This document shows positions 12,134-24,299 of a stretch of 62,500 nt of DNA, piece by piece; position 1 is the stretch's first letter, and every line of letters starts with the position of its first letter. A program made the translations under genes and the position numbers. Origin of the DNA: Prorocentrum cordatum (lineage: Eukaryota; Sar; Dinophyceae; Prorocentrales; Prorocentraceae). The notes below the pieces were generated by a model that saw only the letters and a program-made list of their open reading frames with translations, did no database searches and was not told where the DNA came from. The stretch spans positions 1 through 62,500 of the forward strand of contig CAUYUJ010012670.1 of the NCBI GenBank assembly GCA_963575745.1, given 5' to 3'.

Positions 12134-14747
12134 TCACATCTTATCGTGGCGTACTAAATCCGACGAAGGAGCGCCACCGTGGGCCATACGGTAGTAAAGA
12201 TCAGGCACAATGTCCTGGAGAATATGTAGACCCGAATGCGAGCCCTGTGGGCCCACGGCGGTGATGAATTCAACCATAATGTACGCTTGCGCGTCGGCAG
12301 AGCGTTGACCCCAGAGCGAACAGACTCCCATTCATTCGCCATCTGCCCAATGCGAACGCGGACAGAATTATTCATAGCCGTCATACGCGCCGACATGTCA
12401 GCCAGGAGCGACGCAAGGGTCTCCTTGCTCATAAGTCCCGACCGCGCAACAAAGTATCCCCCTCAACGCAGACCTCACGCACGCCCAATCGAAAAGCTTC
12501 ACCGTGTCAGATCGCAGCCAAAACAGGGCTGAAGATCCGCTTTGGTGCTGCCTGGACCGCCACTCAACGAGGAAACCGAACATGCGCGCGAGATCACGAC
12601 AAACGAACGGGCTGATACGTTCACCCATTGACAAGAGATGCGCCAAGCACGTGCTCAATTAGTTGTCGACGGCGACAAGACCAAGAGCACACTGAAGATA
12701 AGAAAAATATTATTCCTGCCGCTGGCTCACCGCATCATGGCACTCGCAAAACGGAGATCAACACGCAAGGCGAAAAAATCGTGCATGTGGTCAACCATGT
12801 CAATACGTGAACTCGTGGTGGAGATTGCACCGGCCACGCGCAAGGCGATCTGCTAATGTAGATTGTCAACCTGGAAATTCTCTAGAAGCTTCATTTCATA
12901 CAGCTTAAGCCAAAATCACGCATGTGCAATTGGAAATCACGCACGAAAGACACGTAGTCCTCATAGCTCGTCCCCTGGGAGACCATGGGCTGGAGCGGGT
13001 GGAAGCCAAGGTTGGGCAAGTACTCGAGTTTGGGTACTACAAATTCAGGCTGGGGCAGCATGGGCATGACAGCCTGAGAAGCAAACTGCAGGGCCCAGGT
13101 GCTGCGGCACAACACCTTTTGCCAACGACGCTCACGAACCACTGGCACTTCATCGGAAACAACATCATGACGGCGGAATCGCCTCAGCTGGTCGGCGTGC
13201 CGCCGTTGGTTACGGAGCCGTATGTGAGAAGGCACTGGCCGAGCCCGAAGGGCGCTGCCACAGTTCAGGCGCGGCCGACGGCAGATGCCGTTGCACACAC
13301 GGGGCACATGGTGCGCCTCCAACTAAAAGTCCTTTCTACGCGCCTCGTACAATGCAGCATTCACTACGGAGCTAAAACATGTTTTGGCGAACTGATTCAA
13401 ATTCTTGTGCCCGCCGCCTCATCATGGCCATACGCACATTGCGAAGTTGGGCAGCGACTACTCTACATGGGCGTTCAGTCTTCTTCATGGCACTCCGCGT
13501 CGAGGATAAATGACAACACACCCGCAGGTTATCGGGGTTTGATGCGCTTGTCGCCGAAGGGGGGGGACGAGACGGACACAGACGCGGTCGGCATCGAATC
13601 CAATCACTTTTCCTGTTGTGGCGTCCAGATCCTCGCAATGAAGCTCGAGCGTCGTGACAGCACATCCCTCCGTGATCTGTACCGCGGTCGCGTCCATCGA
13701 TACTCCAGCGGCGTGGTAGACGTGGTCGGCCTCCTCGTCGTAGATGATAGGTGGGGTCCCTTCACAATGCCGATTGTGTACCTGTCCTTACAGGCCGTCA
13801 CCACGTCGATCGTGGTGCGGACCTCGTGCGGCAGTTCCTGGGCCTCAACAACGCAGTCCAGTATCCTCTTGCCGCGCGGTCTAGAGCTGGTGTTCAATGG
13901 TCGCGAACGTATGGGCGATGTCCTCCGTGCTCGATGCCCGAAGGACTTCCTCGTCGTGGGTGAGTCGTTCTTCGTGGCCATGCGGGCTGTATCTAGGATG
14001 GCTGTGTCACTGGCCTGGCCCGTCTGCGTTATCTCACTAGATGTGTCACAGGCCACGCCACGCCCACCTTCACACGGATGTTCGGGTTGCTGACCTCGCG
14101 CTCCGTCGCGGAGCCATTATTGTGCTGCGATTTCCAACGCCGCACCGGCACAGCGTCAATGCTGTCGCTGGCATCGAACGCCTGCACTGGTGATGGCCTT
14201 GCATGCCGTTTCGGTGTCGAGGGTGTCACTGGTCTCGGGCGCATTCACCTGATTGTTCGTGTCGGTGGCCTCGTACGTCGCCTTCACGCTGTAGATCGTG
14301 TCGCTGGCCTCGCACACCAACGTCGCATACTCGATACTGGCTGCTCTTGGCCTCGCGCTTCGGGTCAATCGTGTCGTCACCTTGTCGATCGTGTTGAAGG
14401 CTCTGGACGCCTTCACTTGGATGCTCGTGTCGCTGGCATCGGACGTCGCGTTCCCGTGATTGGTCATGTCGTTGGGCCCGTTCGTCTCCACATCTGAGTT
14501 CCTCTCGGCAGCAACCGTCGTGACAGGCAGGTGTGTTTTCATCAGGTTCCCGATGAAGCGCGCGATGCCTTCGGTCACGTTATCCACCATGGCTCGTGTG
14601 CACGCGGATTGTTGGTCTACCATAGTCGTATGCCTGGCGTCCAACTGGTCTGGCACATGTCGCTTAGCAGACGATCAGACGGACTGCTGGAACAGCGGGA
14701 CTTCGTTGTTCTGCATGTTGCTTATTGACGCAGCCGCACCAATCATG
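12134..14747 (-). pseudogene. Decayed gene for a long helical protein of unknown family
   Basis: Protein-like sequence runs from an ATG at 14745-14747 to 12134 but changes frame at least six times and carries stops. In order: N-terminal residues reading MQNNEVPLFQQSV, a TGA, then an acidic stretch with repeated ASDT-x-x-x-VKA units (14156-14656); ASDTAILDTARMATKNDS (13990-14056); RILDCVVEAQELPHEVR and then HCEDLDATTGKVIGFDADR (13485-13900); EYLPNLGFHPLQPMVSQGTS and FVRDFQLHMRDFGL (12891-13120); an amphipathic region with TAG at 12855 and two TGAs (12650-12890); then ADMSARMTAMNNSVRVR and a C-terminal block around GLHILQDIVPDLYYRM. The GKVIGFDADR block looks like the SH3-like repeats common in dinoflagellate proteins (inference). 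Introns could explain some frame changes but not the in-frame stops. Confidence 0.6.
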
Positions 14748-14825
14748 GCGCCTTGCCAGCGCGTGCTCAATCTGGAATTGCCACTACTGCCTTCAGCCCC
14801 TCATTCGCGAACCAGAAGAATACAA

Positions 14826-15715
14826 CTGATAAAGACGAGGAGACGTGAGGAGGCCGAAGAGATCGACAGAGGATAAGAAAGAAGGAGGATGAGAAGGAGG
14901 AGAAGGAGGCGGAGCGGTGGCGATGACGAGGAAGAGGAGCGGGGAGAAAGGAAAAGCAATGAAGAGTGAGAAGGAGCCAGGGACTGAGCACAAGAAGGAA
15001 GATGAGAGAGCGGCAGGAGGGGGAGGAGGAACAGTGAGGCGAGGGTGCGAGGAGGATGAGAAGTGAGGAGGAGGAGAGGGACGGAGAGACTCGGAGTGAG
15101 GAGGAGAACGGTTGTGACCTATGATCGGCGACGGCGAATGTGATGGGGAGGAAGAGGAGGATAACATCATTGGTGATGAGGGTGCGGCGGATGTTACGGA
15201 TGAAAAGAATGAGGGGGATGAGGAGGAGGACGAGGATGAGGATGGCGAGATGTGCGTAGTGTTGAGGAGTGAATTGAAATAAAAAGGACTAAGGAGCAGA
15301 AGGAGGAAGTGGGAGAGCGAGGAGGGAGAGCAGGACAAGGAGGCGTGAGGAGGCGCGGGGGGGAAGGCGGAGAGGATATGAAGAGTCAGAACTAGGAATG
15401 ACGATGACGAGGATGAGTGCTTCAATGCGGGCCCGGGGGCTGGGGTGAGGAAAAGCGATGGGGAGGAGAAAGGAGGAGGAGCAGGAGCAAGAGAATAGAG
15501 GATAGAGGAGGGAGGGGGGGAGGAGGCACAGAGTTGCACTTGAGGTAGGAGGGGGGAGGAGGCGGAGGAGGAAGAGCGATAAGGATGAGAGAGGAGGAGT
15601 GGGGAAAAGGAGGGGAAGAGGGAAGACTGAGGACTGAGAAAGAGTGAGGACGAAAGGAGGAGGACCTTGGGGAAGGAGATAGAGGAGGAGGAGGAGGAGA
15701 ATCTGGAATCTGGAA
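14826..15715 (+). repeat. 900-bp polypurine GAG/GGA block
   Basis: Imperfect purine-rich tract (GAGGAGGAG, GATGAGGAG) with few pyrimidines. The Ser/Pro/Leu-rich minus-strand open frames over it are artefacts. It directly abuts the 5' side of the 12.1-14.7 kb relic. Confidence 0.9.
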
Positions 15716-15739
15716 AAGACAAGTTGCATTGAGCGATTA

Positions 15740-16505
15740 TACATGTATGTGTGTGTGCGTGTGGTGTGTGGTGCGTGGTGTGTGGTATGTGTGTGTGTGT
15801 GTTGTGTTGTGTGGTGTGTGTTGTGTGGTGTGTGATTGTGTGTTGTGTTTGCGCTTGTGTTTGTGTCTGTGATCGTGATTGAGCTTGTGTTTGTGGTTGT
15901 GTTTATATTGTGCGGTTGGCTTTGATGTTGTTGTGTTTACGCGTGCATGTGCGAGGGTGTGTGTATGTGCTGTGTGTTGTGTGTTGTGTGCTGTGGTGTG
16001 TTTGCGTGTGTGGTGTGTGTTGCGTGTTATGTTGTGTCGTGGTGTGGCGTAGTGTGTTGTATTATGTTGTGGTGTGTTGCGTGTTGTGTTGTGTTGTGTT
16101 GTGGTGTGGTGTGTTATGTTGTGTTGTGATGTGTTGTGTTGTGTTGTGTTATGTTGTGTGCTTGCATGATTGCTTCTGTGTGTGTGCGTGTATGCGTGTG
16201 CGTGTGTGTGTGTGTGTGTGCGTGGGCGTGTGCGCGTGCTCGTGCGCGTGAGTGAGCGTGTGTAAGTGCGTGTGTGGGTGTGTGGGTGCGCGGGTGTGTG
16301 GGTGCTTGGGTGTGTGGGTGTGTGGATGTGTGGGTGTTTGGGTGCCTGGGTGTGCGGATGTGTGGGTGTGCGGGTGTGTGGGTGTGTGGGTGTGTGTTGG
16401 TGTGTGGGTTTGTGGGTGCGTGGGTGTGAGGGTGTGTGGGTGTGGCTGTGTGGGTGTCAGTTGTGTGGGTGTGTGGGTGTGTGGGTGTGCGCGTGTGCGC
16501 GTCGT
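15740..16505 (+). repeat. TG-rich array: (TGTGT)n grading into GTGTGGGTG
   Basis: TG dinucleotide variants with GTTGTG and GTGGTG words up to about 16250, then a GTGTGTGGGTG 8-11-bp minisatellite to 16505. Cys-Val open frames are artefacts. Confidence 0.93.
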
Positions 16506-16744
16506 CACCGGCGAATTAGCACCAGGCTGCCGCTCGCGCTTCAACTCCTGGCGTCGACCCACGCTCCGCGGGATGATTGGCCGCTGCATTTCGGCGTTCC
16601 AGTGCCTCCTTTTTCCCACCACCACCACCAATCTGCATGGACGTGGCTGAATGATTTCATCACGGCGCGTTCGACTACACTCGTTCGCAACTGGCACCTC
16701 CACCTGTCGACCGCGCCTGAGGTGCCTCTGCGCCGCCGGCTTAA
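16506..16744. other. Unique island between TG arrays
   Basis: About 240 bp of non-repetitive sequence with no coherent reading frame. Confidence 0.5.
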
Positions 16745-17095
16745 AAGTGCCTGTGCGCGTGCGCGCGTGCGCGTGCGCGTGAGCGTGCGCGTGCGTGTGC
16801 GCGCGTGCGCGTGCGCGTGTGCGAGTGCGTGTGCGTGTGCGTGTGCGTGTGCGTGTGCGCGTGCAAGTGCAAGTGCGTGTGCAAGTGCGTGTCTCTGTCT
16901 GTGTCTGTGTCTGTGTATGTGTCTTTGTCTGTGTCTGTGTCTGTGTCTGTGTGTTGTGTCTGTGTGTGACTGTGCCTGTGTGTGTCTGTGCCTGTGTGTG
17001 TCTGTGCCTGGGAACCTGTGTCTGTGTGTGCCTGTGTCGGTGTGTGGGTGTATGTGTCTGAGTATTTGTGTTGTGCTGTGAAGTGTTGTGTTGTG
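16745..17095 (+). repeat. (GTGCGC)n then (CTGTGT)n array
   Basis: GTGCGC hexamers at 16745-16865 grade into CTGTGT hexamers, ending in GTTGTGCTGTG near 17095. Confidence 0.92.
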
Positions 17096-17485
17096 CTGTG
17101 CGCTTCACTGTGATCCACATTGCGGCTTAGGTCCCCACTCTGGAAGAGCAAACACACAACCATTCCGCTTTCACACTGGTGGCCGCAGGAGATCATGGTG
17201 CGAGGAAGGATGCAATGAGGTGGGGGTGAGAGTGATGATGGTGAGATATGGGTGCCGTGAAGTGGTGACGACGGTGGTGACAAGAACAGGCTTTTACTTG
17301 GAGCGCGAGAGAGTAGGAAGAGGACAGTGAGGCGAGGGCGAGGATGATAGCCGTGAGTGCATGAGGGTGAAAGGTGTGTGACGGTGAGGCGAAGGTGAGG
17401 GTGGGGTGATGATGATGATGAAGGTGAGGTGGGCACAGGAGCGTCGAGAGAAAACCATAACCCCATTAGAGGGGAGGAGGGGGGG

Positions 17486-17580
17486 GCAATGCGCTAGAAG
17501 GTCCCCCTGGGCAATGCTCTAGAAGGCCCCCCCCCATCAGAGAACAAAAACCGCCAGGCAATGCTCTAGAAGGCCCCTCC
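17486..17580 (+). repeat. Triplicated GGCAATGCTCTAGAAGG
   Basis: Three copies of GGCAATGCKCTAGAAGG followed by C-rich spacers, at about 17486, 17509 and 17557. Confidence 0.75.
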
Positions 17581-17585
17581 CGCAC

Positions 17586-18728
17586 TCCACAAGATCTGCC
17601 AGGTGCATCCTGCATATGTACCCAGGACCTCTACAAAAGTACAGTCAAGAGGGCCCGCTGAAGCAAGATAGCTCAGTGCGCTGCAGAACTGAACTCCCTC
17701 TAGCGCGGTGTGACAGATCTGAACACCATGCGAGCGGGCACGAGGAGGAGAGGAAGGAAGCGGAGGAAGCAGGTGAGGGGGAGAAAACACCACCGTCGCG
17801 CACTGCTCGGCACGCCGACCCAAGAGCACATGACGAAACCCGCCATCCCACACTCCGCCCTGTCATACCTTCGCTCGCCTCCCGACCTTTTTTGTGCACG
17901 GCCAATCTTTCCACCGACCCTGCGATCTGTCCACCAGCCTGCTTGTGCCACGGATCTTCTGCGCGGCACTCGCTGGGATCAGGAGCCAGGCGGACCGTCT
18001 GTTGTGCGACGGTCTGGGTTCCTAGAAAGAAAGGGCTTTCCACCCTCGCCGCACCCCTCGTCGTGTGCTGGATCGCACCGGCACGGCAGCCCAGACATCC
18101 GACATCACGATAGTTTCTTGGCGCGTGCCCCCAGAATTCTCGACCCCTTCACCAAGGTTGGCTTATCATCCCAATTGTCTGGTGTTGATCCCGGCGCTAG
18201 AAAAAGGCCTCTGGAGGTCGAACATGTTGAAAACATTGCCGCCACGCGTTTTCTGTGATGCTGTCGGTCTGGGTATGGATGGACCAGCCCGCGTGTCTCG
18301 GACGGCTCTTCACATGGGTTCTCTACCGTTCGCTCTTGCGCAGCGCTCCCTCCACACTGTCGGGGTATGGGCGTCACACCACGAGGCGGCCTATGATATC
18401 AATAGGACCTGCGCACGTGGTGGTTTGTATAGGCTGAGTAACTGGCACCACGCGACTGCGCTCCTGAGGCAACCGATGGCACATCAGCGGTGTGAAAGAG
18501 CAGAGACCTGCCCCCCCGCTGGCCACGGAAATTATTCGCAAGCACCAATCTCCAGTATGGCAAATTCATGGCATGAGCCTGGCATGCAACAAAGAAGAAA
18601 AAATGCAAGCCCATAGGGCAGGAGCATGAGAAGATGAAGAGAGCAGCGAGCGAGCGGTGCACCCCGAGCCGAGGAGCCCACGCACGCCCTGGGACTACTC
18701 GGCTCCATCGCCCCGCCAGCGCCCCCGA
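17586..18728. other. Unique DNA, no confident gene
   Basis: Non-repetitive, AT-richer than its surroundings. Overlapping plus-strand frames of about 180 codons occur (18065-18616, 17710-18258), but neither shows a motif or consistent character. An intron-containing gene cannot be excluded. Confidence 0.35.
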
Positions 18729-18895
18729 TCAGGCCGCCTGCGCCGGCTGCCGCAGCAAAGGATCGTCGCGCCGCAGATCGCGGAACAGCGGCTGCTCCCA
18801 CTCGAGGCCGGTGGTGTCCACGACGTGGAAGATGCTCCAGAAGGCCCCCGACTGCGTGGCAAGCCTTCGACCGAGAGGGGGGGAGTCGGAAACTC
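18729..18895 (-). pseudogene. Short coding relic next to TIR element
   Basis: On the minus strand the frame reads AFWSIFHVVDTTGLEWEQPL followed by FRDLRRDDPLLRQPAQAA, then a stop. It is rich in aromatic and acidic residues, unlike the surrounding GC-rich shadows. It begins exactly where the TIR element at 18896-19082 ends, so the element may have inserted into this gene. Family not recognised. Confidence 0.35.
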
Positions 18896-19082
18896 TGCTT
18901 AGCGTGTCGTGGCGACGGCCCCGGCGACACGTTGTGCCTTGCAAGCGGATAGCGTACCGCTCTGCTCCGAGGGGCGGGAGGCTGGGAAAGGCTCGGGACG
19001 TGGACACCGGGGGACCAGGGAGTGTATAGCGTGCCGCGCCAAACCGTGGTGGGCCACAACTGGCGGCGCGGCACTCTAAGCC
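18896..19082 (+). mobile_element. MITE-like element with TGCTTAGCGTGTCG termini, copy 1
   Basis: Starts TGCTTAGCGTGTCGT and ends with a diverged inverted copy (GCGCGGCACTCTAAGCC). It shares internal blocks with 45831-46026 in the same orientation: GCAAGCGGATAGCGT, GCGGGAGGCT-GAAAGGCTCGGGAC and GTGGTGGGCCA-AAC. No coding capacity. About 187 bp. Confidence 0.75.
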
Positions 19083-19261
19083 AAAGATCCTGACAGCACC
19101 ACCAGTTAGCGCAGAGTCCTCCGAAGTTCAACCAGAATCCAACCAAGATCCAGACAGAATGCACCCAAAACGTGTTTGTGTGTAAGTCGAGCGTAACTCA
19201 AAAGTGCTTTGGTCGTACGCCAACCGAGATCCAACCAGAAGCCAACCTGGACAACTTAGGC

Positions 19262-19905
19262 ACTCAGCGAGCCAACCAACAAACCAACCAACCAGCCAGC
19301 CAGCTAACCAATCACACAGACAACCAGCCATCAAACCAGCCTGGTTGGCTGGCCGGTTGGCTGGCTGGCTGGCTGGCCGAGTGGCTGGTTTGCTAGCTGG
19401 CTGGCTGCAAGGTGGTTGATTGGCTGGCTGGGCTGGCTGGCTGGCTGGCTGAATTGGCCTTGCCAACCAGCAAGCAAGCAAGCAAGCCTGCCAGCCAGCC
19501 AGCCAATCAGCCAGCCCACCGACAAACTGGCCAACCAGCCAACCAGCCAATCAGCCGACTAGCCAGCCGACCAGCCAGCCAGCCAGACAGACAGCCAGCA
19601 AGCCAGCCGACTAAACAGCCCACTAAACAGCCAGCCAGCCAGCAAGCCAACCAGCCAGCCAGCGAGCGAGCAGCCAGCCAGCGAATCAGCCAGCTAACTA
19701 GCTACCCAGCAAACCAGCAGCCAGCTAGCTAACCAACCAGCCAGCCAATCAGCAAGCCAACAAGCCAGCCAACCAGTCAACCAGCAAGCCAGCCAGCCAG
19801 CCAGCCACCCAGCCAGCCACCAGCCAGCCCACCAAGAGGCCAACCAGCCAGACAGCCAGCAAGCCAGCCAACCAGCCAACCAGCCAGCCAGCCAGCGTGC
19901 AGTTT
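19262..19905 (+). repeat. (CCAG/CCAA)n tetranucleotide array with internal inversion
   Basis: CCAACCAGCCAG-type tetranucleotide repeats on the plus strand at 19262-19340 and 19465-19905 flank a stretch at 19340-19460 in which the complementary GGCTGGCT motif is on the plus strand. The inverted arms allow a long imperfect hairpin. All open frames here are artefacts. Confidence 0.93.
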
Positions 19906-20231
19906 GACAGTCAGCTGTTGGCGATGTTCCTGGCTTTTTCTACGCTGGAGCGCGCAGTTCTGCAGCAGCTGACTCCTGGTGATGCTCCAGCCGTTTTCTG
20001 GGTTGGAGCTTGCCAGCACAGAATTCAGCCTGCGAGCACCGCATGAAATCCCGCCAGCACCGAGAACACTTATCCTCCACCGAAAATACAACGGCATGCC
20101 TGAGAGCACCACGACATGCCTGTGAGCGTCGTCGCCGCCGTCACCGTCACCGTCGCCGTCGCCGTCGCGACCCGAACTTGGCTGCAGTCTGCAGGCCTTT
20201 ACCCAGGAGCCAGGCAAGACGAGCGCGACAA
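19906..20231. other. Unique DNA with short GCACCG and CCGTCG words
   Basis: No gene seen. A run of GTCGCC/GTCACC triplets lies at 20124-20172. Confidence 0.45.
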
Positions 20232-20465
<234 letters not shown>

Positions 20466-20519
20466 TGCTCCCCAACGGGGCGCAATCGAGGCGTTATCGG
20501 GTCTTCTTTGGAGAGCTTC

Positions 20520-20760
20520 TGACTTGGAAATCGAAGAGAAACCAATCGAAGCAAAATCGGGGCTTAACCGGAGCCCAACCGGAATCCAATCGGAACCAAA
20601 TCGGAACCCAACCAGGGCACAATCGGGGATTATTCCGAAAAACACCCAATCGGAGAACAACCAAGGCTTAATCGAAAGCCAATTCGAACCCTATCAGCCC
20701 ACCAGCAGTTCGCTAGCCAACCTGCCAGCGACCCTGCCATCGAACCAGCCAGCAAGTTTG
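20520..20760 (+). repeat. Degenerate AATCGGAACC minisatellite
   Basis: About 15 degenerate copies of a 10-11-bp word around CCAATCGGAACCC. Confidence 0.65.
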
Positions 20761-20850
20761 TAATAGTTAGAACGGATTTGACCGCACGGTCTAAACCCTT
20801 TGTCACATAATATGTGAGACAGCGTGGACCCGAAACAATGTGTCTACGCC

Positions 20851-22430
20851 ATTTAAGTTAAATGGCGCAACCGATGTGTTGCAATGTGTGGGGTGCAAGC
20901 TATATGGTGCAACCTATGCGGTGCGACCTGTGTTGCACACTCAATGTGGTAAGGTACATGTGGAACGACATGTGTTGTACACTGTATATTGCTCAACCCA
21001 CGTGGCGCAATCGATGCGATCTGTGCGGCGCAAACTATGTGAGGCAACCTATGCAGCGCGACCTGCGTTGCGCAATCTAGATGGTAGAATATATGTGGTG
21101 CGATTGAATTTTACAAACGAATTGACAAATACCATGCTCTGCAAAAATCCCACCCACCCACCCGCAACCTGGTTTGCAAAACCATGCGGCGGCGATTGCG
21201 ATGAATGCTTGGCGCTGGCTGGTGCATCTCTGCGGCCGCGCTAGCCCGTGCGTGCCCGCGCGCACAGCGGCCAGCCAATTTGGCGCGACCGACGCGGCCG
21301 CGGTGGCGCGGACCACTGGGCACTTCCCAGCGGGCACTTCAGTGCGAGTCTGTTATTTAGGCGGGCGCGGGATCATGGCGGCGCCGACAACGGTAGACAC
21401 GATGATGATAGTAGCGATGATGGTGACGATGGTGGCGATGACGACGGCAAGGCCAATGACGGCACCGATGTTGATCACGCCCGCCGATAACAATGACGAT
21501 GTCCTCGCGTCGGCGATGAAGGTTTTTGAAGGAGTTCGACATGCGCGCGCGGCCGACGCGCGCGAGTGGCCCGCGTGGCATTATTTGACACGGATCGTCC
21601 CCCACCCCCCAGCACGCGCGCAAGGGCGTTCAAATGACTTCGACATGCGGCGCGAAAGGCCCGTTGGCACATGCTGGTGAAAATGTTGGAAGCAGATGGA
21701 TGGCTTAAGATCCCGCAAGAGCGCGAGCGCAGAATGTTTGACAACTGATGTTGCAAAAACCATGTGCTGTTATATGTTTTCAAAGTACTGGGCTTTGACA
21801 TCCTTGCGGAGCCGAGGGTTGTTACAGGATGCCGGCATGTACGCGCGACGACGCGCGCGTGATCTTCGTCCAGCTTTTTGCCAAAGATTCTTGCGACAGC
21901 ACGCGCGCAAGGGCGTCCGAACGAATTCGGCACGCGGGCGCAAGAGGCCAATATGGAAACATGTTCTGAAATGTTGAACAACCGATGGTTTCCTTAAAAA
22001 GTCGCAAGAGCATGAGAGGCAGACATTTTTGGAACAACAAAAAAAAACCGTGTTGCGAAAGAATGCGTTCGAAAAAAACCGTCCGGGACACTCGATTTTG
22101 AATCCCTTGCGAAAGCTGAAATGGTTGAAAGATTTCGACATGCGCGCGCGACGACGCGCGCGTGCACTTCGTCCCTTTTTTTGCCAGGGGTTCTTGAAAA
22201 CTAATGATGTGTGATAAAAGAGTGCGCGCGCATACTATTTGATGCAAAGGATGAGGGAGGGTACGACCTCCAGCCTGCCTGGGAAGGTATTTCTGAATTC
22301 ATATTTAACATGGGCGATGGGGCAGAACCATGTGCAAATTACAACGCGGAGATATGGACCGTTAGCCCTGGGAAGGGGGGAGGTAGTTCCTAATACTCTC
22401 TCATAAAAGAGAACATAGGTTGTACATTGA
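20851..22430 (-). repeat. Composite repeat, minus-oriented copy R1
   Basis: Read left to right: a 12-14-bp minisatellite (TGCAACCTATGCGG-like, 20868-21100); a C-rich strand of a G-quadruplex motif (21149-21163); a conserved GC-rich block (21164-21385); a GAT/GAC-rich stretch (21388-21520); a CG-rich hairpin (21539-21563); about two 292-300-bp B units with CG hairpins at 21842 and 22142; and a terminal block (22210-22430). The same modules occur in reverse order and on the opposite strand at 52.5-61.4 kb. No coding capacity that I can support. Confidence 0.85.
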
Positions 22431-23460
22431 ACGCTGTGCAATCCAAGTGGATACATATAAATGTGAAACCATGTACGTGGTGCATTTGATTTTTACAAAC
22501 GAACTCACAAATACCATGCTCTTGCAAGAATCCCACCCACCCACCCGCAACTTGATTTGCAAAACACATGCGGTGGCGATTGCGATGAGTGCTTGGCGTT
22601 GGTTGGTGCATCTCTGCGGTCGCACAGCGGACAGCTAGTTTGGCGCGGCCGACGCGGCCGCGGTAGCGCGGACCGCTGTGCACTTCCCAGAGGGCACTGC
22701 GGTGCAAGTCCATGACTGGGGCGGGCGCGGTATCATGGCAACGCCGACAATGGTAGACACGATGCTGATAGTAGCGATGATGGTGACGATGGTGGCGATG
22801 ACGACGGCAAGGCCAATGACGGCACCGATGTTGATCACGCCCGCCGATAACAATGACGATGTCCTCGCGTCGGCGATGAGAGTTCCCGAAAGAGTTCGAC
22901 ATGCGCGCGCGGCCGACGCGCGCGAAAGGCCCATGTGGTACTATTTGACACGGATCGTGCCCCCCCCCCCCCTGAACGCACGCAAGGGCGTTCGAATGAG
23001 TCCGACATGCGGCGCGGGAGGCCCGCTTGGCAGACTGTGATGAAGGTGTTGGAAAACCGATGGTTTACTAAAGAATCCGCAAGAGCGCGAGCAAATGAAT
23101 TTTATGAAAACTGAACTGATGTTGATAAACCGTGTGGTCTTAAATGTTCAGGGCACTCGATTTTGAAACCCCTGCGAATTCGAAGGTGTGTCCAGGATTT
23201 CGGCATGCGCGCGTGTCGACGCGCGCGTGTGCACTGCACCCCATTGTTGCAAGGTGATGGTGCGACAGCACGCGCGCAAAGGCGTCCGAACAATTTCGAC
23301 ACGCGCGCGCGAGAGGCCAATGTGGAAGCACGTGGTGTAAAACATTTTACAAACGAGGGTTCTTCGCAACAGTTCGCAAGAGCGCGGGCGCAAACTTCGT
23401 TTGACAAATCGCGTTGCCAAACCATGTGTTTGTTCCCCCATATCCTAAGATGGGGTTATT
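22431..23460 (-). repeat. Composite repeat, minus-oriented copy R2
   Basis: Same module order as R1: short minisatellite remnant (22431-22500), G4 motif (22532-22546), GC block, GAT/GAC stretch (22755-22860), CG hairpin (22900-22925) and one B unit (hairpin 23204-23229). The terminal block is missing; the sequence changes abruptly at about 23460 into unrelated satellite. Confidence 0.85.
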
Positions 23461-23514
23461 GTTATTACTTGGACGCCTCCTACTCCTCCTTCTCCCTCTT
23501 CTCCTCCCTTCTCC

Positions 23515-23652
23515 TCCTCATACCCAGACTTACTCATACACAGACTGACTCTCACTCAGACTTACTCATACCCAGACTTACTCACACACAAAATTACCCA
23601 TACTCAGACCTACTCATACTCAGACCTACTCCTACTCAGACTTACTCATGGT
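23515..23652 (+). repeat. Minisatellite ACTTACTCATACCCAG
   Basis: Eight to ten degenerate copies of a 12-16-bp unit around CAGACTTACTCATAC. Confidence 0.8.
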
Positions 23653-23667
23653 GAGACTCACGCACGC

Positions 23668-24262
23668 CCCGTTCGCGGCCGTTTTGTGGGGATGTCTCAA
23701 GCGGTGTGCCAGCTTGCTGTCCCAACATCCTTCGTTTTCGGAGCAGATTTGGAGGACGTCTCGAGCGAGGCGCTCATTGTCACCCCCCGAAGGGGAGCCG
23801 CCGAAAGGTATTTCACGATCCCGTTCGCGGCCGTTTTGTGGGGATGCCTCAAGCGGTTTGCCTGTGTTCTGTCCCAACATCCTTCGCTTTCGGAGCAGAT
23901 TTGGAGGATGTCTCGAGCGAGGCGCTCAGTGCCACCACCCTTAAGGGGAGCCGCCGAAAGGGTATTTCACTGTCCCGTTCGCGGCCGTTGTGTGGGGATG
24001 CCTCAAGCGGTTTGCATGGGTTTTTTCCCAACATCCTTCGCTTTCGGAGCAGATTTGGAGGCTGTCTCGAGCGAGGCGCTCATGTTCACCACTCTAGGGG
24101 GGGCCGCCGAAGGGTATTTCACGGTCCCGTTCGCGGCCGCGTTGGGGGGATGTCTCAAGCGGTTTGCACGTGTTCTGTCCCAACACCCTTCGCTTTCGGA
24201 GCAGATTTGGAGGCTGTCTCGAGCGAGGCGCTCAGTGTCACTCCCCAGGTGGGCCAGATTTT
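23668..24262 (+). repeat. 152-bp tandem repeat, about 3.9 copies
   Basis: Units begin CCCGTTCGCGGCC at about 23668, 23820, 23974 and 24126 and share TCAAGCGGT, TCCCAACA-CCTTCG, GGAGCAGATTTGGAGG and TCGAGCGAGGCGCTCA. The period is not a multiple of three, so the 190-226-codon plus-strand frames read the repeat in changing frames. I do not call a gene. Confidence 0.9.
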
Positions 24263-24299
24263 GAGGATGCCTCGATCGGTTTGCGTGTTTTGGTGGCCA

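Noticed and set aside
12902-12918. Leader-like word CTTAAGCCAAAAT (reverse complement resembles the 3' end of DinoSL)
   Set aside because: It lies in the middle of a coherent coding island (FVRDFQLHMRDFGL continuing as KLYEMKLLENFQ after a one-base shift) and lacks the TAGCC half of the leader, so coding sequence explains it.
12924-14093. 389-codon plus-strand frame
   Set aside because: It is the antisense shadow of the minus-strand relic; the minus-strand islands have clearly better protein character and continue beyond it on both sides.
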